A DNA stretch of 37,421 nt from Mesorhizobium sp. (GCA_022833215.1 JAIPUZ010000071.1:1-37421), one strand, 5' to 3'. Positions 17,066 to 26,083 are shown, numbered from the stretch's first letter. Numbers and translations: made by a program. Notes: generated from the letters alone by a model not told the origin.

Positions 17066-18199
17066 ATGACCACGGCACAAGAACAGTCTCGTCCCCAGCC
17101 CCGCGCCGGCATTCTGGACATCGAGGCTTATGTGCCGGGCAAGAGCGCCGCGCCCGCCGGCGTCAAGCTGCACAAGCTGTCGGCCAACGAGAACCCGCTG
17201 GGCGCCTCGCCGAAGGCGATAGAAGCCGCGCGCGAGGTTGCCGGCCGGCTGGAATTCTACCCCGACGGCTCGTCGACACGCCTGCGCGAGGCGATTGCCG
17301 AGGTGCATGGGCTGAACATGGCCAACATCATGTGTTTCAACGGCTCGGACGAGGCGCTGGCGCTGCTGTCGCGCATCTACCTCGCCCCCGGCGACGAGGC
17401 CATCTACCCGCAATACGGCTTCCTCGCCTATCGCATCGCCATCATGGCGGCGGGAGCGACTCCGGTCGTGGCGCCGGAGAAGGACGAGCGCGTCGATGTC
17501 GACGCCATCCTCGCCAGCGTCACGGACAGGACGCGCATGGTGTTCCTCGCCAATCCCGCCAATCCGACCGGCACCTACATCCCCTTCGAGGAGGTGCGTC
17601 GGCTGCACGCCGGCCTGCCGAAGAACGTGATGCTCCTGCTCGACGCCGCCTATGCCGAATATGTGCGCCGCAACGACTATGAAGCCGGCGTCGAGCTGGT
17701 CGCCGGGGCCGAGAATGTGGTCATGACCCGCACCTTCTCCAAGGCCTATGGCCTCGGCGGCGCGCGCATCGGCTGGATGTATGCGCCGACCCACGTCATC
17801 GACGCACTCGAGCGCGTGCGCGACGCATTCAACGTGACGGCGACCGCCAGCGCCGCCGGCACGGCCGCCGTGCGCGACCGCGCCCATGTCGAGCACTCGG
17901 TCGCCCACAACGAGACCTGGCTGCCCTGGCTCACCACGGAACTGACCGCGCTCGGGCTCAGGGTGACGCCCAGCGTCGCCAACTTCATTCTTGTCCATTT
18001 TCCGGAGAATGGCAGGCATTCGGCTTCGGCCGCCGACGAGTATCTGACCGCGCGGGGCTATATCCTGCGGCGCGTTGCAGGCTACGGTTTTCCCAACGCG
18101 CTGCGGATGACAGTCGGAACCGAAGAAGCCAATCGCGGCGTTGTCGCCGCACTGACCGAATTCCTGAAAAGTAGAGAAAATGTCCGAACCCCTGTTTGA
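17066..18199 (+). CDS. hisC: Histidinol-phosphate / aromatic aminotransferase
   Basis: This 377-residue fold-type I PLP enzyme has [14 protein letters not shown] (residues 38-51), NPANPTG (163-169), [10 protein letters not shown], and [17 protein letters not shown] with the PLP lysine Lys226. The substrate loop of HisC proteins is present ([17 protein letters not shown]). It transfers amino groups from glutamate to imidazole-acetol phosphate and often to prephenate or phenylpyruvate. Because it overlaps tyrC by 20 bases, its main work is probably in tyrosine and phenylalanine synthesis; a hisC-like gene beside tyrC is known from Zymomonas. The start is the ATG at 17066; the frame remains open upstream to 16967, inside the metA promoter. 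Confidence 0.92.
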   Translation: MTTAQEQSRPQPRAGILDIEAYVPGKSAAPAGVKLHKLSANENPLGASPKAIEAAREVAGRLEFYPDGSSTRLREAIAEVHGLNMANIMCFNGSDEALALLSRIYLAPGDEAIYPQYGFLAYRIAIMAAGATPVVAPEKDERVDVDAILASVTDRTRMVFLANPANPTGTYIPFEEVRRLHAGLPKNVMLLLDAAYAEYVRRNDYEAGVELVAGAENVVMTRTFSKAYGLGGARIGWMYAPTHVIDALERVRDAFNVTATASAAGTAAVRDRAHVEHSVAHNETWLPWLTTELTALGLRVTPSVANFILVHFPENGRHSASAADEYLTARGYILRRVAGYGFPNALRMTVGTEEANRGVVAALTEFLKSRENVRTPV

Positions 18200-19115
18200 G
18201 AAGATCGCCCTTGTGGGCATCGGCCTGATCGGCTCGTCCCTTGCACGCGCCGTCAGGCAGAATGGCCTCGCCGGCCACATCGCCATCTCCACCCGCAGCG
18301 CCGACACGCTGAAGCGCGCCGAAGAGCTGGACCTCGGCGACAGCTACACCACCGATGCCGCGCAGGCGGTGCGCGATGCCGATCTCGTCATCGTCTCGGT
18401 GCCGGTCGGCGCGTCGGAAGCCGTGGCGAAACAGATCGCTCCGGCGCTGAAAAAGGGCGCGATCCTCACCGATGTCGGCTCCACCAAGACCTCGGTGATC
18501 GCGCAGATGCAGCCGCATGTGCCGCAAGGCGTGCATTTCATTCCCGGCCACCCGCTGGCCGGCACCGAGAATTCCGGCCCCGAGGCCGGCTTTGCCGACC
18601 TGTTCCAGAACCGCTGGTGCATCTTCACCCCGCTGCCCGGCACCGATCCGGCTGCGCTGGAGAAGCTGTCGCAGTTCTGGCGGCGCTGCGGCGCCAACAT
18701 CGACACGATGGACGCCGACCACCACGACATGACGCTGGCCATCGTCTCGCACCTGCCGCACATCATCGCCTACAACATCGTCGGCACGGCCGACGATCTG
18801 GAAACGGTGACGAAATCAGAGGTCATCAAATATTCCGCCTCCGGTTTCCGCGACTTCACCCGTCTGGCCGCTTCCGACCCGACCATGTGGCGCGACGTGT
18901 GCCTGCACAACAAGGACGCCATCCTCGAAATGCTGGCGCGCTTTTCGGAAGACCTCGCCTCGCTGCAACGGGCGATCCGCTGGGGCGACGGCGAGAAGCT
19001 GTTCGACCTGTTCACCCGCACCCGCGCCGTGCGCCGCTCGATCATCGAGGCCGGCCAGGAAGTCGACGCGCCGAACTTCGGCCGTCAGGAGATCGCCCAG
19101 CCGGCCAACACCTGA
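18180..19115 (+). CDS. tyrC: Prephenate/arogenate dehydrogenase
   Basis: This 311-residue protein has an N-terminal Rossmann domain with GIGLIGSS (residues 13-20) and the strand [11 protein letters not shown]. The helical C-terminal domain carries [11 protein letters not shown], the substrate histidine region, and [18 protein letters not shown]. It oxidatively decarboxylates prephenate or arogenate to make tyrosine; which of the two cannot be read from sequence. There is no ACT domain, so direct feedback by tyrosine through ACT is unlikely. The ATG overlaps the end of hisC by 20 bases in another frame, which implies coupling. A strong terminator follows. Confidence 0.94.
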   Translation: MSEPLFEKIALVGIGLIGSSLARAVRQNGLAGHIAISTRSADTLKRAEELDLGDSYTTDAAQAVRDADLVIVSVPVGASEAVAKQIAPALKKGAILTDVGSTKTSVIAQMQPHVPQGVHFIPGHPLAGTENSGPEAGFADLFQNRWCIFTPLPGTDPAALEKLSQFWRRCGANIDTMDADHHDMTLAIVSHLPHIIAYNIVGTADDLETVTKSEVIKYSASGFRDFTRLAASDPTMWRDVCLHNKDAILEMLARFSEDLASLQRAIRWGDGEKLFDLFTRTRAVRRSIIEAGQEVDAPNFGRQEIAQPANT

Positions 19116-19131
19116 GGCGCTTCACCTTCGC

Positions 19132-19168
19132 AAAAGGCCCGGCCTGCCTGTGCATGCCGGGCCTTTTT
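19132..19168. terminator. Strong bidirectional terminator after tyrC
   Basis: AAAAGGCCCGGC (19132-19143) and GCCGGGCCTTTT (19156-19167) pair over 12 bp around a 12-base loop, with T residues on the plus strand and A residues mirrored on the other. It serves both tyrC and the convergent DUF2125 gene, whose stop is 5 bases away. Confidence 0.9.
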
Positions 19169-19172
19169 CCGT

Positions 19173-20168
19173 TCAGTCCAGCGGCCCGATCCTGCCCAGC
19201 GGAATGAAGCCCAGCGTGGCGTTGCCCCTGACGATCTTAAGCGGCAGGGTCGGTTGCTTGCCCATCATCGCCAGAGCGCCGAAACCCTGCCTTATCTGCC
19301 GGGCCTGTTCCGGGATCGCCGTGGCCAGAACCTCCGCCACGGCTTCCGGACTGGTCACGCGGATCATCAGGTCCGCATCGATCAGGCCCTCTTCACCCAC
19401 GGAACCGGAGCCCGACACGGAAATCGCGGCTTCGCCGGAGGACAGCTGGAGCCGCGCGATGTCGAAGGCATGGCCGCGCAGGCTGCGCGGATTCGACTGG
19501 AGCAGGGCCACGCCGTTTTTCAGCCGCGCCTCGCCCGCGCCGTCTAGCGAAGGCACGTTGCGGCCGTCCAGCGCGTCGGCGGTGATGTCCAGTTCCGCGA
19601 AACTGCCGCGATAGAGCAGATCGTCGCCCTCCGGCCACAGGTCGAGCGCGAGATCGGTCACGTTGAACAGCGGAACGGGTTCGCTGTCCTCCGGATCGGT
19701 CTGGCCGGAAAGCCCCTGCGTCGTCAGCGTTATCCGGCTCGGCATCGATCCCGGCAGACCTGTCCGGATATCGAGCTGGTCCCAGTCAAGCCACAGCGGA
19801 GCGAGACCCGGCGCCAGCGTGCGCAGCGGTCCACGAAGGTTGACCTCGGTGGTCAGCGGATTGAAGATGCTTGTGCTGGCTTCCAGAGCGCCGGTCGTGG
19901 CGGCCATGCCCTTGGCATCGTCCTGATAGGCAAGCCCGTTGCACAGCACGGCAAGCTTCAGCGGATAGCCCTCGACGCGCAGCCGGGCGCAGTCGGAGCG
20001 GATGCCCTGCCGCGAAAGATCGGCGATCGTCTGCTTCGCCCCGTCGCGGATCCGCTCGGCCAGATAGAACCAGCCGGCGCTGTAGAGCCCGAACATGGCC
20101 GCCAGGAAAATCAGAAGCCACAGCAGCCCCCGCCGCCTTTTCGGTTGCGCCTCTTCACTTGACGTCAT
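19173..20168 (-). CDS. DUF2125 domain-containing membrane-anchored protein
   Basis: This 331-residue protein starts with a basic stretch (PKRRRG) and a single N-terminal helix (LLWLLIFLAAMFGLYSAGWFYLA, residues 15-37). It therefore faces the periplasm from the inner membrane. A DUF2125 domain follows, with SRQGIRSDCARLRVEGYPLKLAVLCNGL near residues 52-79 and two cysteines (about 60 and 76) that could form a disulfide. The rest is beta-rich repeats of lipid-transfer or AsmA-like character. No function is established. The start at 20168 gives the usual inside-positive anchor; the upstream open frame is not part of the gene. Divergent from the ChaC-like gene. Confidence 0.85.
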   Translation of the reverse strand: MTSSEEAQPKRRRGLLWLLIFLAAMFGLYSAGWFYLAERIRDGAKQTIADLSRQGIRSDCARLRVEGYPLKLAVLCNGLAYQDDAKGMAATTGALEASTSIFNPLTTEVNLRGPLRTLAPGLAPLWLDWDQLDIRTGLPGSMPSRITLTTQGLSGQTDPEDSEPVPLFNVTDLALDLWPEGDDLLYRGSFAELDITADALDGRNVPSLDGAGEARLKNGVALLQSNPRSLRGHAFDIARLQLSSGEAAISVSGSGSVGEEGLIDADLMIRVTSPEAVAEVLATAIPEQARQIRQGFGALAMMGKQPTLPLKIVRGNATLGFIPLGRIGPLD

Positions 20169-20261
20169 GCCGCCGCTCTCGCTAACCCGTTGATGCGAGG
20201 GAATGGACCCCGCGATATGGCACGGCGCGATTGTCGCCGTGCCCGACTCTGGTCTTGCGAT

Positions 20262-20780
20262 ATGGGCGATTTTTGGGTTTTTGGCTATGGCTCTCTGATC
20301 TGGCGGCCGGGCTTCGACTATGTCGAGGCGCACCGCGCGCGCCTGCATGGCTATCGCCGCGCCCTGTGCATCTATTCCTTCGTCCATCGCGGCACGCCGG
20401 AGCGGCCCGGCCTCGTTCTCGGGCTGGATCGTGGCGGCTCCTGCATCGGCATGGCCTTCCGGGTGGAAGGCTCGGCGCGCGAGCAGGTGATCGCCTATCT
20501 GCGCGAGCGCGAGCAGGTCACGGGCGTCTATCTGGAACGCATGCTTCCCGTGCATCTGGAAGGCGGGGGGCGCGCCGAGGCGGTGGCCTATGTGGCGGAC
20601 CGCAGGCACAGCCAGTATGCCGGCGCGCTGGACGAGGACGCGGCGGCCGCCATGGTGCGCGGCGCTTCGGGCCAGTCGGGACCGAACGAGGATTACGTGG
20701 CGAACACGGTGCGCCATTTGCAGGCGCTCGGCATTCGCGACCACTGGCTGGAAAATGTGGACCGCCGTATTGCGCGATAG
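20262..20780 (+). CDS. Gamma-glutamylcyclotransferase, ChaC-like
   Basis: This 172-residue protein has FGYGSLIWRPGFDY at residues 7-20, the substrate-binding YGSLIW motif of the ChaC family. The catalytic glutamate is expected in YLREREQVTGVY (Glu84). ChaC enzymes split glutathione into 5-oxoproline and cysteinyl-glycine in the cytoplasm. The start at 20262 agrees with the family; in-frame ATGs at 20190 and later lie in the divergent promoter space. It is followed after 86 bases by an aldo/keto reductase on the same strand. Confidence 0.92.
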   Translation: MGDFWVFGYGSLIWRPGFDYVEAHRARLHGYRRALCIYSFVHRGTPERPGLVLGLDRGGSCIGMAFRVEGSAREQVIAYLREREQVTGVYLERMLPVHLEGGGRAEAVAYVADRRHSQYAGALDEDAAAAMVRGASGQSGPNEDYVANTVRHLQALGIRDHWLENVDRRIAR

Positions 20781-20866
20781 GGATCGTCATTGGCAATTCG
20801 GGTCGCTGCCCTATCTTCGGCCCCGCACTGGCCTATGCTGCCGGTGATTCCCGAAAGGAGACTGAC

Positions 20867-21817
20867 TTGCAAAAGAGAACGCTCGGCCGGACCGGTCTTG
20901 AAATCGCGCCGCTGGTCTTCGGCGGCAACGTCTTCGGCTGGACCGCAGACGAAAGGACCTCTTTCGACCTTCTCGACCGTTTCGTCGATGCGGGGCTCGA
21001 CGCCATCGATACGGCCGACGTCTATTCGCGCTGGGCGCTAGGCAATTCCGGCGGCGAATCGGAGACCATAATCGGCAACTGGCTGAAGAAAAGCGGCAAG
21101 CGCGACAAGGTCGTGCTCATCACCAAGGTCGGATCCGACATAGGGCAGGGCCGGATCGATCTCTCCCCCGCGCACATCGAGAAGGCCGTCGAAGCGTCGC
21201 TGAAGCGTCTTCAGACCGACGTGATCGACCTTTACCTTTCCCACTGGCCCGATCCGACCGTTCCTCATGCCGAGACGCTCGGCGCATACCAGCGCCTGAT
21301 CGAGAAGGGCAAGGTGCGCCATGTCGGCGCCTCCAATCTGGACGCCGGACAGTTCAAGGCCGCGCTCGACGCTGCCGACCATCATAGCCTGCCGCGCTAC
21401 GAGGTGCTTCAGCCCGCCTACAACCTCTGTGACCGCAGCGAGTTCGACGGCCCGCTGCGCGACCTGTGCATGGCCCGAGGCATCGGCGTCATCAGCTATT
21501 ACGGGCTGGCCAAGGGCTTCCTGTCCGGCAAGTACCGCAGCAAGGCGGATCTCGGCAAAAGCACGCGCGGCAGCGGCGTCGCATCCTACCTGAACGAGCG
21601 CGGCATGCGCATCCTCGCCGCGCTGGACGAGGTGTCGGGAAACCATGGCGTCACCCAGGCGCAGGTGGCGCTGGCATGGATCATGGCGCGGCCGGGCATT
21701 ACGGCGCCCATCGCCTCCGCGACCTCGCTGGAGCAGCTCGAAAGCCTGATCGGCGCGGTGTCGCTGGAGCTTTCGGAAGCCGACATGAAAAGGCTGGACA
21801 CCGCCAGCGCGCCCTGA
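20867..21817 (+). CDS. Aldo/keto reductase (TTG start)
   Basis: This 316-residue TIM-barrel oxidoreductase has the catalytic tetrad Asp48, Tyr53 (DTADVYSRW), Lys87 (ITKVG) and His126 (LYLSHWPD). NADPH-binding segments follow, including the C-terminal APIASATSLEQLESL. The substrate is unknown. Start choice: the frame is open far upstream without a good ATG. TTG at 20867 is preceded by AAAGGAG with a 6-base gap and yields the family N terminus (QKRTLGRTGLEIAPLVFGG), so a TTG start is well supported. Its end lies 4 bases from the convergent plsC stop, with no terminator. Confidence 0.92.
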   Translation: MQKRTLGRTGLEIAPLVFGGNVFGWTADERTSFDLLDRFVDAGLDAIDTADVYSRWALGNSGGESETIIGNWLKKSGKRDKVVLITKVGSDIGQGRIDLSPAHIEKAVEASLKRLQTDVIDLYLSHWPDPTVPHAETLGAYQRLIEKGKVRHVGASNLDAGQFKAALDAADHHSLPRYEVLQPAYNLCDRSEFDGPLRDLCMARGIGVISYYGLAKGFLSGKYRSKADLGKSTRGSGVASYLNERGMRILAALDEVSGNHGVTQAQVALAWIMARPGITAPIASATSLEQLESLIGAVSLELSEADMKRLDTASAP

Positions 21818-21821
21818 CGCG

Positions 21822-22613
21822 TCAGGGCAGATCGACGCCCAGCTCCTTCAGCCGCCTCACCGCGGTGGGCGGCATCGGCGGCGGGTTCGGCCCGCGGGCG
21901 GCCTCGATCAGAAGTTCATCGCAGGCTGCTTCGGTTTCCGTCGTCAGCCTGTGCATGAATTCCTCCCTGTCCAGTCCGGGCGGTATGGGCCTGAGGAAAC
22001 GCGCCCTGATGGTTCCCGGATAGCGCAGGAACTTGCGGCGTGGCCAGTAGAGCCCCGCCACATGGGCGACGGGCACCACCGGCACGCCCAGCTGGGTATA
22101 GAGTTCGACGATGCCCCATTTGTAGTTCGGCACATCGCCCGGCGCGCGGCGCGTGCCTTCCGGATAGATGATGAGCTGGCGCGGATTGCGTGCCATTTCC
22201 GCCCTGGTGGCGATAACGACCTCCTTGAGCGCGCGGGCGCGATTGCCACGGTTTACCGGGATCATGCGCATCTTGAGCAGATACCAGCCGAAGAACGGTA
22301 TCCACATGAGCTCGCGCTTGAGGATGTAGATCGGGTCCCTGAGGTAGGGGAAAAAGGCGATCGTATCCCAGAACGACTGATGCTTGGGGGCAAGGATGAA
22401 AGAGCCCTCCGGCAGGTTCTCCTGACCCGTGATTTCCTTGCCAGTGGCGGCGATCTTCTCATAAAGCCACATGCTGGAGCGTGACCAGAACCGGGGCACG
22501 AACCATGCCCGGTGCCGCGGCGACAGAAAATAATAGGGCGCCCAGAAGAGCATCTGGAAGATCAGGCTGGCGTAGAAGGCGAAGTTGAAGGCCAGCGAGC
22601 GGATGTGAAGCAT
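21822..22613 (-). CDS. plsC: 1-acyl-sn-glycerol-3-phosphate acyltransferase
   Basis: This 263-residue protein has the HX4D catalytic motif HQSFWD (residues 78-83), the glycerophosphate-binding YPEGTRR (150-156) and an N-terminal membrane helix (LAFNFAFYASLIFQMLFWAPYYF). It acylates lysophosphatidic acid at sn-2 to form phosphatidic acid, at the inner membrane. The ATG at 22613 fits the family start. It is the last gene of the ftsE-ftsX-ydcF-plsC run on the minus strand, 142 bases behind ydcF. Confidence 0.93.
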   Translation of the reverse strand: MLHIRSLAFNFAFYASLIFQMLFWAPYYFLSPRHRAWFVPRFWSRSSMWLYEKIAATGKEITGQENLPEGSFILAPKHQSFWDTIAFFPYLRDPIYILKRELMWIPFFGWYLLKMRMIPVNRGNRARALKEVVIATRAEMARNPRQLIIYPEGTRRAPGDVPNYKWGIVELYTQLGVPVVPVAHVAGLYWPRRKFLRYPGTIRARFLRPIPPGLDREEFMHRLTTETEAACDELLIEAARGPNPPPMPPTAVRRLKELGVDLP

Positions 22614-22755
22614 AGAGCGATGCAAGCCTGTAATCGGAGCAATGCCGGGGAAGCGCAGAGCGCCCTGCCGCCCGCAATTGCGTGGATGCGAAGGAACAGG
22701 CGCCTTCGTTACACCAGCTGCGGCAAAAATGGAAACCGGCGGAAAGCGGCCGGGA

Positions 22756-23445
22756 TCATTCCTTTGCGGAAGCGTCCGCCACCGACATGCCGGCATGTTG
22801 CAGGCGCACCGGCACCACACCCCGGGCCAGAGCGACGAGATACTTGTTGTATTCGGTGAACAGGACCCTGAGCGCCTGCGGCTTCACCAGCCAGCTTCCG
22901 TCGTCGAGCTTCGAGTTGACCACCGGATAGGGTTCCAGCCGCGCATTCCGCAGCAGGCGGCCCATCTCCAGCAGGCTGCGCGGCATATGGTAGTTGTTGG
23001 TCACCAGAATGATGCTGCCATAGGCGTGCTCCTCGACCCATTTGGCACTCTCCTCGGCGTTACCGATGGTGTCGAGCGCCGCCCGGTCGATATCGACGCA
23101 GCAGGCGAAGAGCTTGCTGTCGCCGCCCATGGCGAGCTGGAGCTGCTTGCGGCTGGCCGCCGGATGCACGCCGCTGATCAGCAGGCGCTCGCCCTTGCCT
23201 GATTCGAGCAGGTTCATCGCCGCGTCGAGCCGCGACTGCCCGCCGGTCAGCACGATGATGGCATCGGCCTTCTGCGGGTCGGGAGGCGCGGTCATGCGGC
23301 TGACATGGCTGGAAAACCAGCCGAAGCCGGCTACAAAGCAGGTGGCGACGGCAAGCGTGAAGATCGCCACGACGCGCAGCACAGCGCGGACACGCCCGCG
23401 CGTTCTGACTTCGATGCGCGATGTCTGCACCATCCCGGCTGTCAC
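22756..23445 (-). CDS. YdcF family protein (DUF218)
   Basis: The protein has a basic N terminus, one membrane helix (VVAIFTLAVATCFVAGFGWF), and a periplasmic DUF218 domain. The domain shows ADAIIVLTGGQSRLDAAMNLL and VTNNYHMPRSLLEMGRLL, the two conserved blocks. Related proteins (ElyC, SanA, YdcF) act in envelope integrity, possibly on lipid carriers. The start is uncertain: GTG at 23445 has AAGGA seven bases upstream and gives 229 residues, while ATG at 23433 lacks a good site. Upstream in-frame sequence to 23517 has no convincing start. It follows ftsX by 110 bases, consistent with a shared cell-envelope role. Confidence 0.85.
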   Translation of the reverse strand: MTAGMVQTSRIEVRTRGRVRAVLRVVAIFTLAVATCFVAGFGWFSSHVSRMTAPPDPQKADAIIVLTGGQSRLDAAMNLLESGKGERLLISGVHPAASRKQLQLAMGGDSKLFACCVDIDRAALDTIGNAEESAKWVEEHAYGSIILVTNNYHMPRSLLEMGRLLRNARLEPYPVVNSKLDDGSWLVKPQALRVLFTEYNKYLVALARGVVPVRLQHAGMSVADASAKE

Positions 23446-23555
23446 ACCTGTTTCCTTCCCAAGCAAGGATACATCGTAAACCGTGATTCGTGCGCTTTGG
23501 CGGAGCGCCGGGCGCACATTGAGTTACGAATTATTTCAGGCCGTGATGCGCGCCG

Positions 23556-24542
23556 TCACACATCGGCCTGCCCCGCTTCCAGATCGCTGAGATAGGCCAC
23601 GACCGTCGCGTGGGACGTTGCCGCAGTAAGCGCCCCGATGACCACCACCATCATCAGCACGCCGAGATATCCGGCGGAGCCGATGGCGAAATTGCCGAAC
23701 AGGGCCGCGGCCTGATCGCCCTGAGGCGTCGCCATGTTGCGCGACGACCACCACGAGAAGGCGACGAACACGGCGATGGCGGCGACGCCGCCTGCCGCAG
23801 CTCCCTTCATGCCGGTGAACAGGAAACGGTTGCGGAACTGGCGGGCGATGAACGAGGCTTCCGCCCCCACGAAATGCAGCACCTCGATGATGTGGCCGTT
23901 GCCGGCCATGGCGCCGCGCGTGGCGAACACCACCGTCATCACCGTGGCCGACAGCATCAGCGCCAGCACGGCGATGCCGATCGTCACCGTCGTGTGCGCC
24001 ATCGCCACCAGCCGGTCGACCCAGGTCCGGTGATCGTCCAGCGTGGCGCTGGGAACCGCCGTGGTTATGGCGGTGCGCATGGCGGCGAAATCCGGCGGGC
24101 TTTCCTCGTTTATCGTGACGATGACGAGGCGCGGCACCGGCAACTGCCCGATATCGAAGCCGGAACCCAGCCACGGCTCGAGCAGGCGAACGGTAGCGGC
24201 GCGGTCCACGATGCGGGTGCCTTTCACGCCATCGAATTCGGAGGCGATGCCGGCGGCCGTGGCCAGCGCGATCTCCATGTCGATGCCGTCCGCCGGCTTG
24301 ATCTGGATTGTCGCCTCGCGTGAAATCTGGTTCTCCCACACGGAGGCCGTGTCGCGCACCAGCGTCACCGCGCCGAAGGTGACGCAGGACAGGAAGGTCA
24401 TGATGGCGATGACCACCACCAGCGCGCGGCCGGCAATGTTCTGGGCCGGCACGATGGGTGCGGTCTTGCGCGGCGCGCGTTCGGCCGGCGCGGGACGCTC
24501 GAAATCCTCTTCGGCCGGGGGAGCGGCGTGAACGTCAGTCAT
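23556..24542 (-). CDS. ftsX: Cell division protein FtsX
   Basis: This 328-residue protein has a proline-rich cytoplasmic N terminus (about 40 residues) and a first helix (IAGRALVVVIAIMTFLSCVTFGAV). A periplasmic loop follows (SREATIQIKPADG to about residue 165), then three more helices in the FtsX permease domain. FtsX with FtsE forms an ABC-like complex at the division site that regulates peptidoglycan hydrolases. The ATG at 24542 lies inside the end of ftsE (ATGACTGA, 8-base overlap), typical of tight coupling; the in-frame ATG at 24560 would overlap further. Confidence 0.92.
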   Translation of the reverse strand: MTDVHAAPPAEEDFERPAPAERAPRKTAPIVPAQNIAGRALVVVIAIMTFLSCVTFGAVTLVRDTASVWENQISREATIQIKPADGIDMEIALATAAGIASEFDGVKGTRIVDRAATVRLLEPWLGSGFDIGQLPVPRLVIVTINEESPPDFAAMRTAITTAVPSATLDDHRTWVDRLVAMAHTTVTIGIAVLALMLSATVMTVVFATRGAMAGNGHIIEVLHFVGAEASFIARQFRNRFLFTGMKGAAAGGVAAIAVFVAFSWWSSRNMATPQGDQAAALFGNFAIGSAGYLGVLMMVVVIGALTAATSHATVVAYLSDLEAGQADV

Positions 24543-25194
24543 AGATGTCCAGCCTTCCATTGGCCAGGATCAGCCGGCGCGCATCGACCTGATCCATCAG
24601 GGTGAGATCGTGGGTGGCGATGACGACCGCCGTGCCCAGCCTGTTCAGTTCGATGAACAGCCTGAGCAGCCGCCTCGCAAGCTGCGGATCGACATTGCCG
24701 GTCGGCTCGTCGGCAAGCAGGATTTCCGGCTGCTCGATCAGCGCGCGCGCAATCGCCGCGCGCTGCTTCTCGCCGCCGGAGAGCACCGGCGGCAGCACAT
24801 GCATGCGCTCGCCCAGCCCCACCCATTTCAGCAGTTCCATCACGTCGGTGCGGTAGCTCGATTCCTCGCGGCCGCGCACGCGCAGCGGCAGCGCCACGTT
24901 CTCGTAGGTCGTCATGTGGTCGAGCAGGCGGAAGTCCTGGAAGACGATGCCTATGCGCCGGCGCAGCAGCGGCAGTTCGGCCCGCGAGATGCGGGCGCGA
25001 TCCTTGCCGAAGATGGTGATGAGACCACGGGTCGGCTTCAGCGACATGAACAGCAGGCGCAGGAGCGTCGTCTTGCCCGCGCCCGATGGGCCGCTCAGAA
25101 ACTGGAACGAACCGGCCGGTATGTGCAGGGAGATGTCGCGGAGAATCTCCGGACCCATGCCATAGCGCAGACCGACATTTTCGAAACGGATCAC
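24535..25194 (-). CDS. ftsE: Cell division ATP-binding protein FtsE
   Basis: This 219-residue ATPase has Walker A GPSGAGKTT (35-43), Q-loop IVFQDFRLLDHMT, signature LSGGEKQR (138-145), Walker B ILLADEPTGNVD (158-169) and the H-loop ATHDLTLM. The signature with glutamate instead of glutamine is normal for FtsE. It drives FtsX in the divisome. Upstream there are CtrA-type boxes, and a divergent membrane-protein gene starts 182 bases away. Confidence 0.96.
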   Translation of the reverse strand: MIRFENVGLRYGMGPEILRDISLHIPAGSFQFLSGPSGAGKTTLLRLLFMSLKPTRGLITIFGKDRARISRAELPLLRRRIGIVFQDFRLLDHMTTYENVALPLRVRGREESSYRTDVMELLKWVGLGERMHVLPPVLSGGEKQRAAIARALIEQPEILLADEPTGNVDPQLARRLLRLFIELNRLGTAVVIATHDLTLMDQVDARRLILANGRLDIYD

Positions 25195-25260
25195 GTTGAA
25201 CGACCTGAAAGCTGAACGGGCGAAGCGCCGACCGTTTCCTCAGGCCGAAAATCCTCAGGC

Positions 25261-25279
25261 ATGGTTAATGGCAGGTTAA
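25261..25279 (-). promoter_or_regulatory. CtrA box upstream of ftsE
   Basis: TTAA at 25265-25268, exactly seven bases, then TTAA at 25276-25279: the full CtrA consensus TTAA-N7-TTAA. Overlapping it on the minus strand is TTAACCAT (25268-25261), a second CtrA-type motif. It is 67-85 bases before the ftsE start. Confidence 0.65.
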
Positions 25280-25325
25280 ATTCCGGCAATTTCGTCACCG
25301 ATAGGGGGCCTCCGGTCGTGAAGCA

Positions 25326-25333
25326 TTAACCAT
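25326..25333 (+). promoter_or_regulatory. Second TTAACCAT motif, facing the divergent gene
   Basis: TTAACCAT is the mirror copy of the motif at 25268-25261, with 57 bases between. Just after it an inverted repeat, TTCCGGC/GCCGGAA (25335-25354), precedes the divergent gene. Confidence 0.5.
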
Positions 25334-25376
25334 TTTCCGGCTAGCTGGCCGGAACGATGTGCGAACGGGGACCAGC

Positions 25377-26039
25377 ATGGCCGCCCACAAGATGGCACGA
25401 CCGGTTTCCGGCGAAATCATGACCGCTCCGCGGGAACAGGCCGACGGGAGCATTTTTCGCGCCTCTGCTGCGTGCGCGGACGATATCGTCGACGCCGACT
25501 ACATCACGCTCGGCACTGCTTCGGATATCCGCCCGGCGCGCGAAGACGCGGCAGACCGCGGGGCGAAGACCGACGCGCCGCAGACGGCAGCGGGCGGCAT
25601 GGCGATGCTGCTCAGAAGCGAACCGGTCCGCCCGCGGCTCTTTGCGCGGTCCGCAGGTCCCGCCTTCTGGCTGGGCGGATGCGGTCTCGCCGCCGCCGCC
25701 TTCTGGATAGCGGGCGGTCACGCCCTGGTGAGCGGCAGCGAGCTTCTCCGGCGGTCTCCCCAATCGGCGCTCAGCATTTCCGCCGTGACCTCGCGCATCG
25801 ATGATTCGGGAATGCGGGCGCTCCTGTTCGTCGATGGCGAGGCCGGCAATGACGGCACGGCGGCGGCGCAACTGCCGCCGCTGGAAATCCGCGTCACCGG
25901 TGATGATGGCCATGTCACCCGCTACAGGTTGGGGACATTGGACCGCACATTGGCCCCGGGCGAAAGATTCGCCTTTTCGGGACGCGTCGAGGTGCCTAGA
26001 AACGGGGTGAAATCCGTATCCGTGGTCTTTGCCGGATAA
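25377..26039 (+). CDS. Hypothetical single-pass membrane protein divergent from ftsE
   Basis: This 220-residue protein has a polar N-terminal half of about 95 residues, one membrane helix (FWLGGCGLAAAAFWIAGGHALV) and a C-terminal beta domain. The domain runs from SALSISAVTSRIDDSGMRALL to VPRNGVKSVSVVFAG, similar in outline to DUF3426-type tails. In related genomes the gene beside ftsE often encodes an MJ0042/DUF3426 zinc-ribbon protein; here no CxxC pair is present in the N terminus, so the zinc ribbon seems lost or replaced. This parallel is from memory and not verified. The ATG at 25377 is preferred (ACGGGGACC upstream) over GTG at 25359. Function unknown. Confidence 0.7.
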   Translation: MAAHKMARPVSGEIMTAPREQADGSIFRASAACADDIVDADYITLGTASDIRPAREDAADRGAKTDAPQTAAGGMAMLLRSEPVRPRLFARSAGPAFWLGGCGLAAAAFWIAGGHALVSGSELLRRSPQSALSISAVTSRIDDSGMRALLFVDGEAGNDGTAAAQLPPLEIRVTGDDGHVTRYRLGTLDRTLAPGERFAFSGRVEVPRNGVKSVSVVFAG

Positions 26040-26044
26040 AGCAC

Positions 26045-26083
26045 GTCGCCCGAAAGCGGAAACCGGTTTCGGGATGGCGAGAT
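26045..26083. repeat. Palindromic repeat with CCGAAA arms
   Basis: CCCGAAA (26049-26055) pairs with TTTCGGG (26067-26073) around GCGGAAACCGG. It stands directly after the stop codon of the membrane-protein gene and before hpt. Its left half recurs at 6185-6206. Confidence 0.6.

Noticed and set aside
22614-22755. Separate small gene between plsC and ydcF
   Set aside because: No frame with a start, ribosome site and sensible composition is present in these 142 bases.
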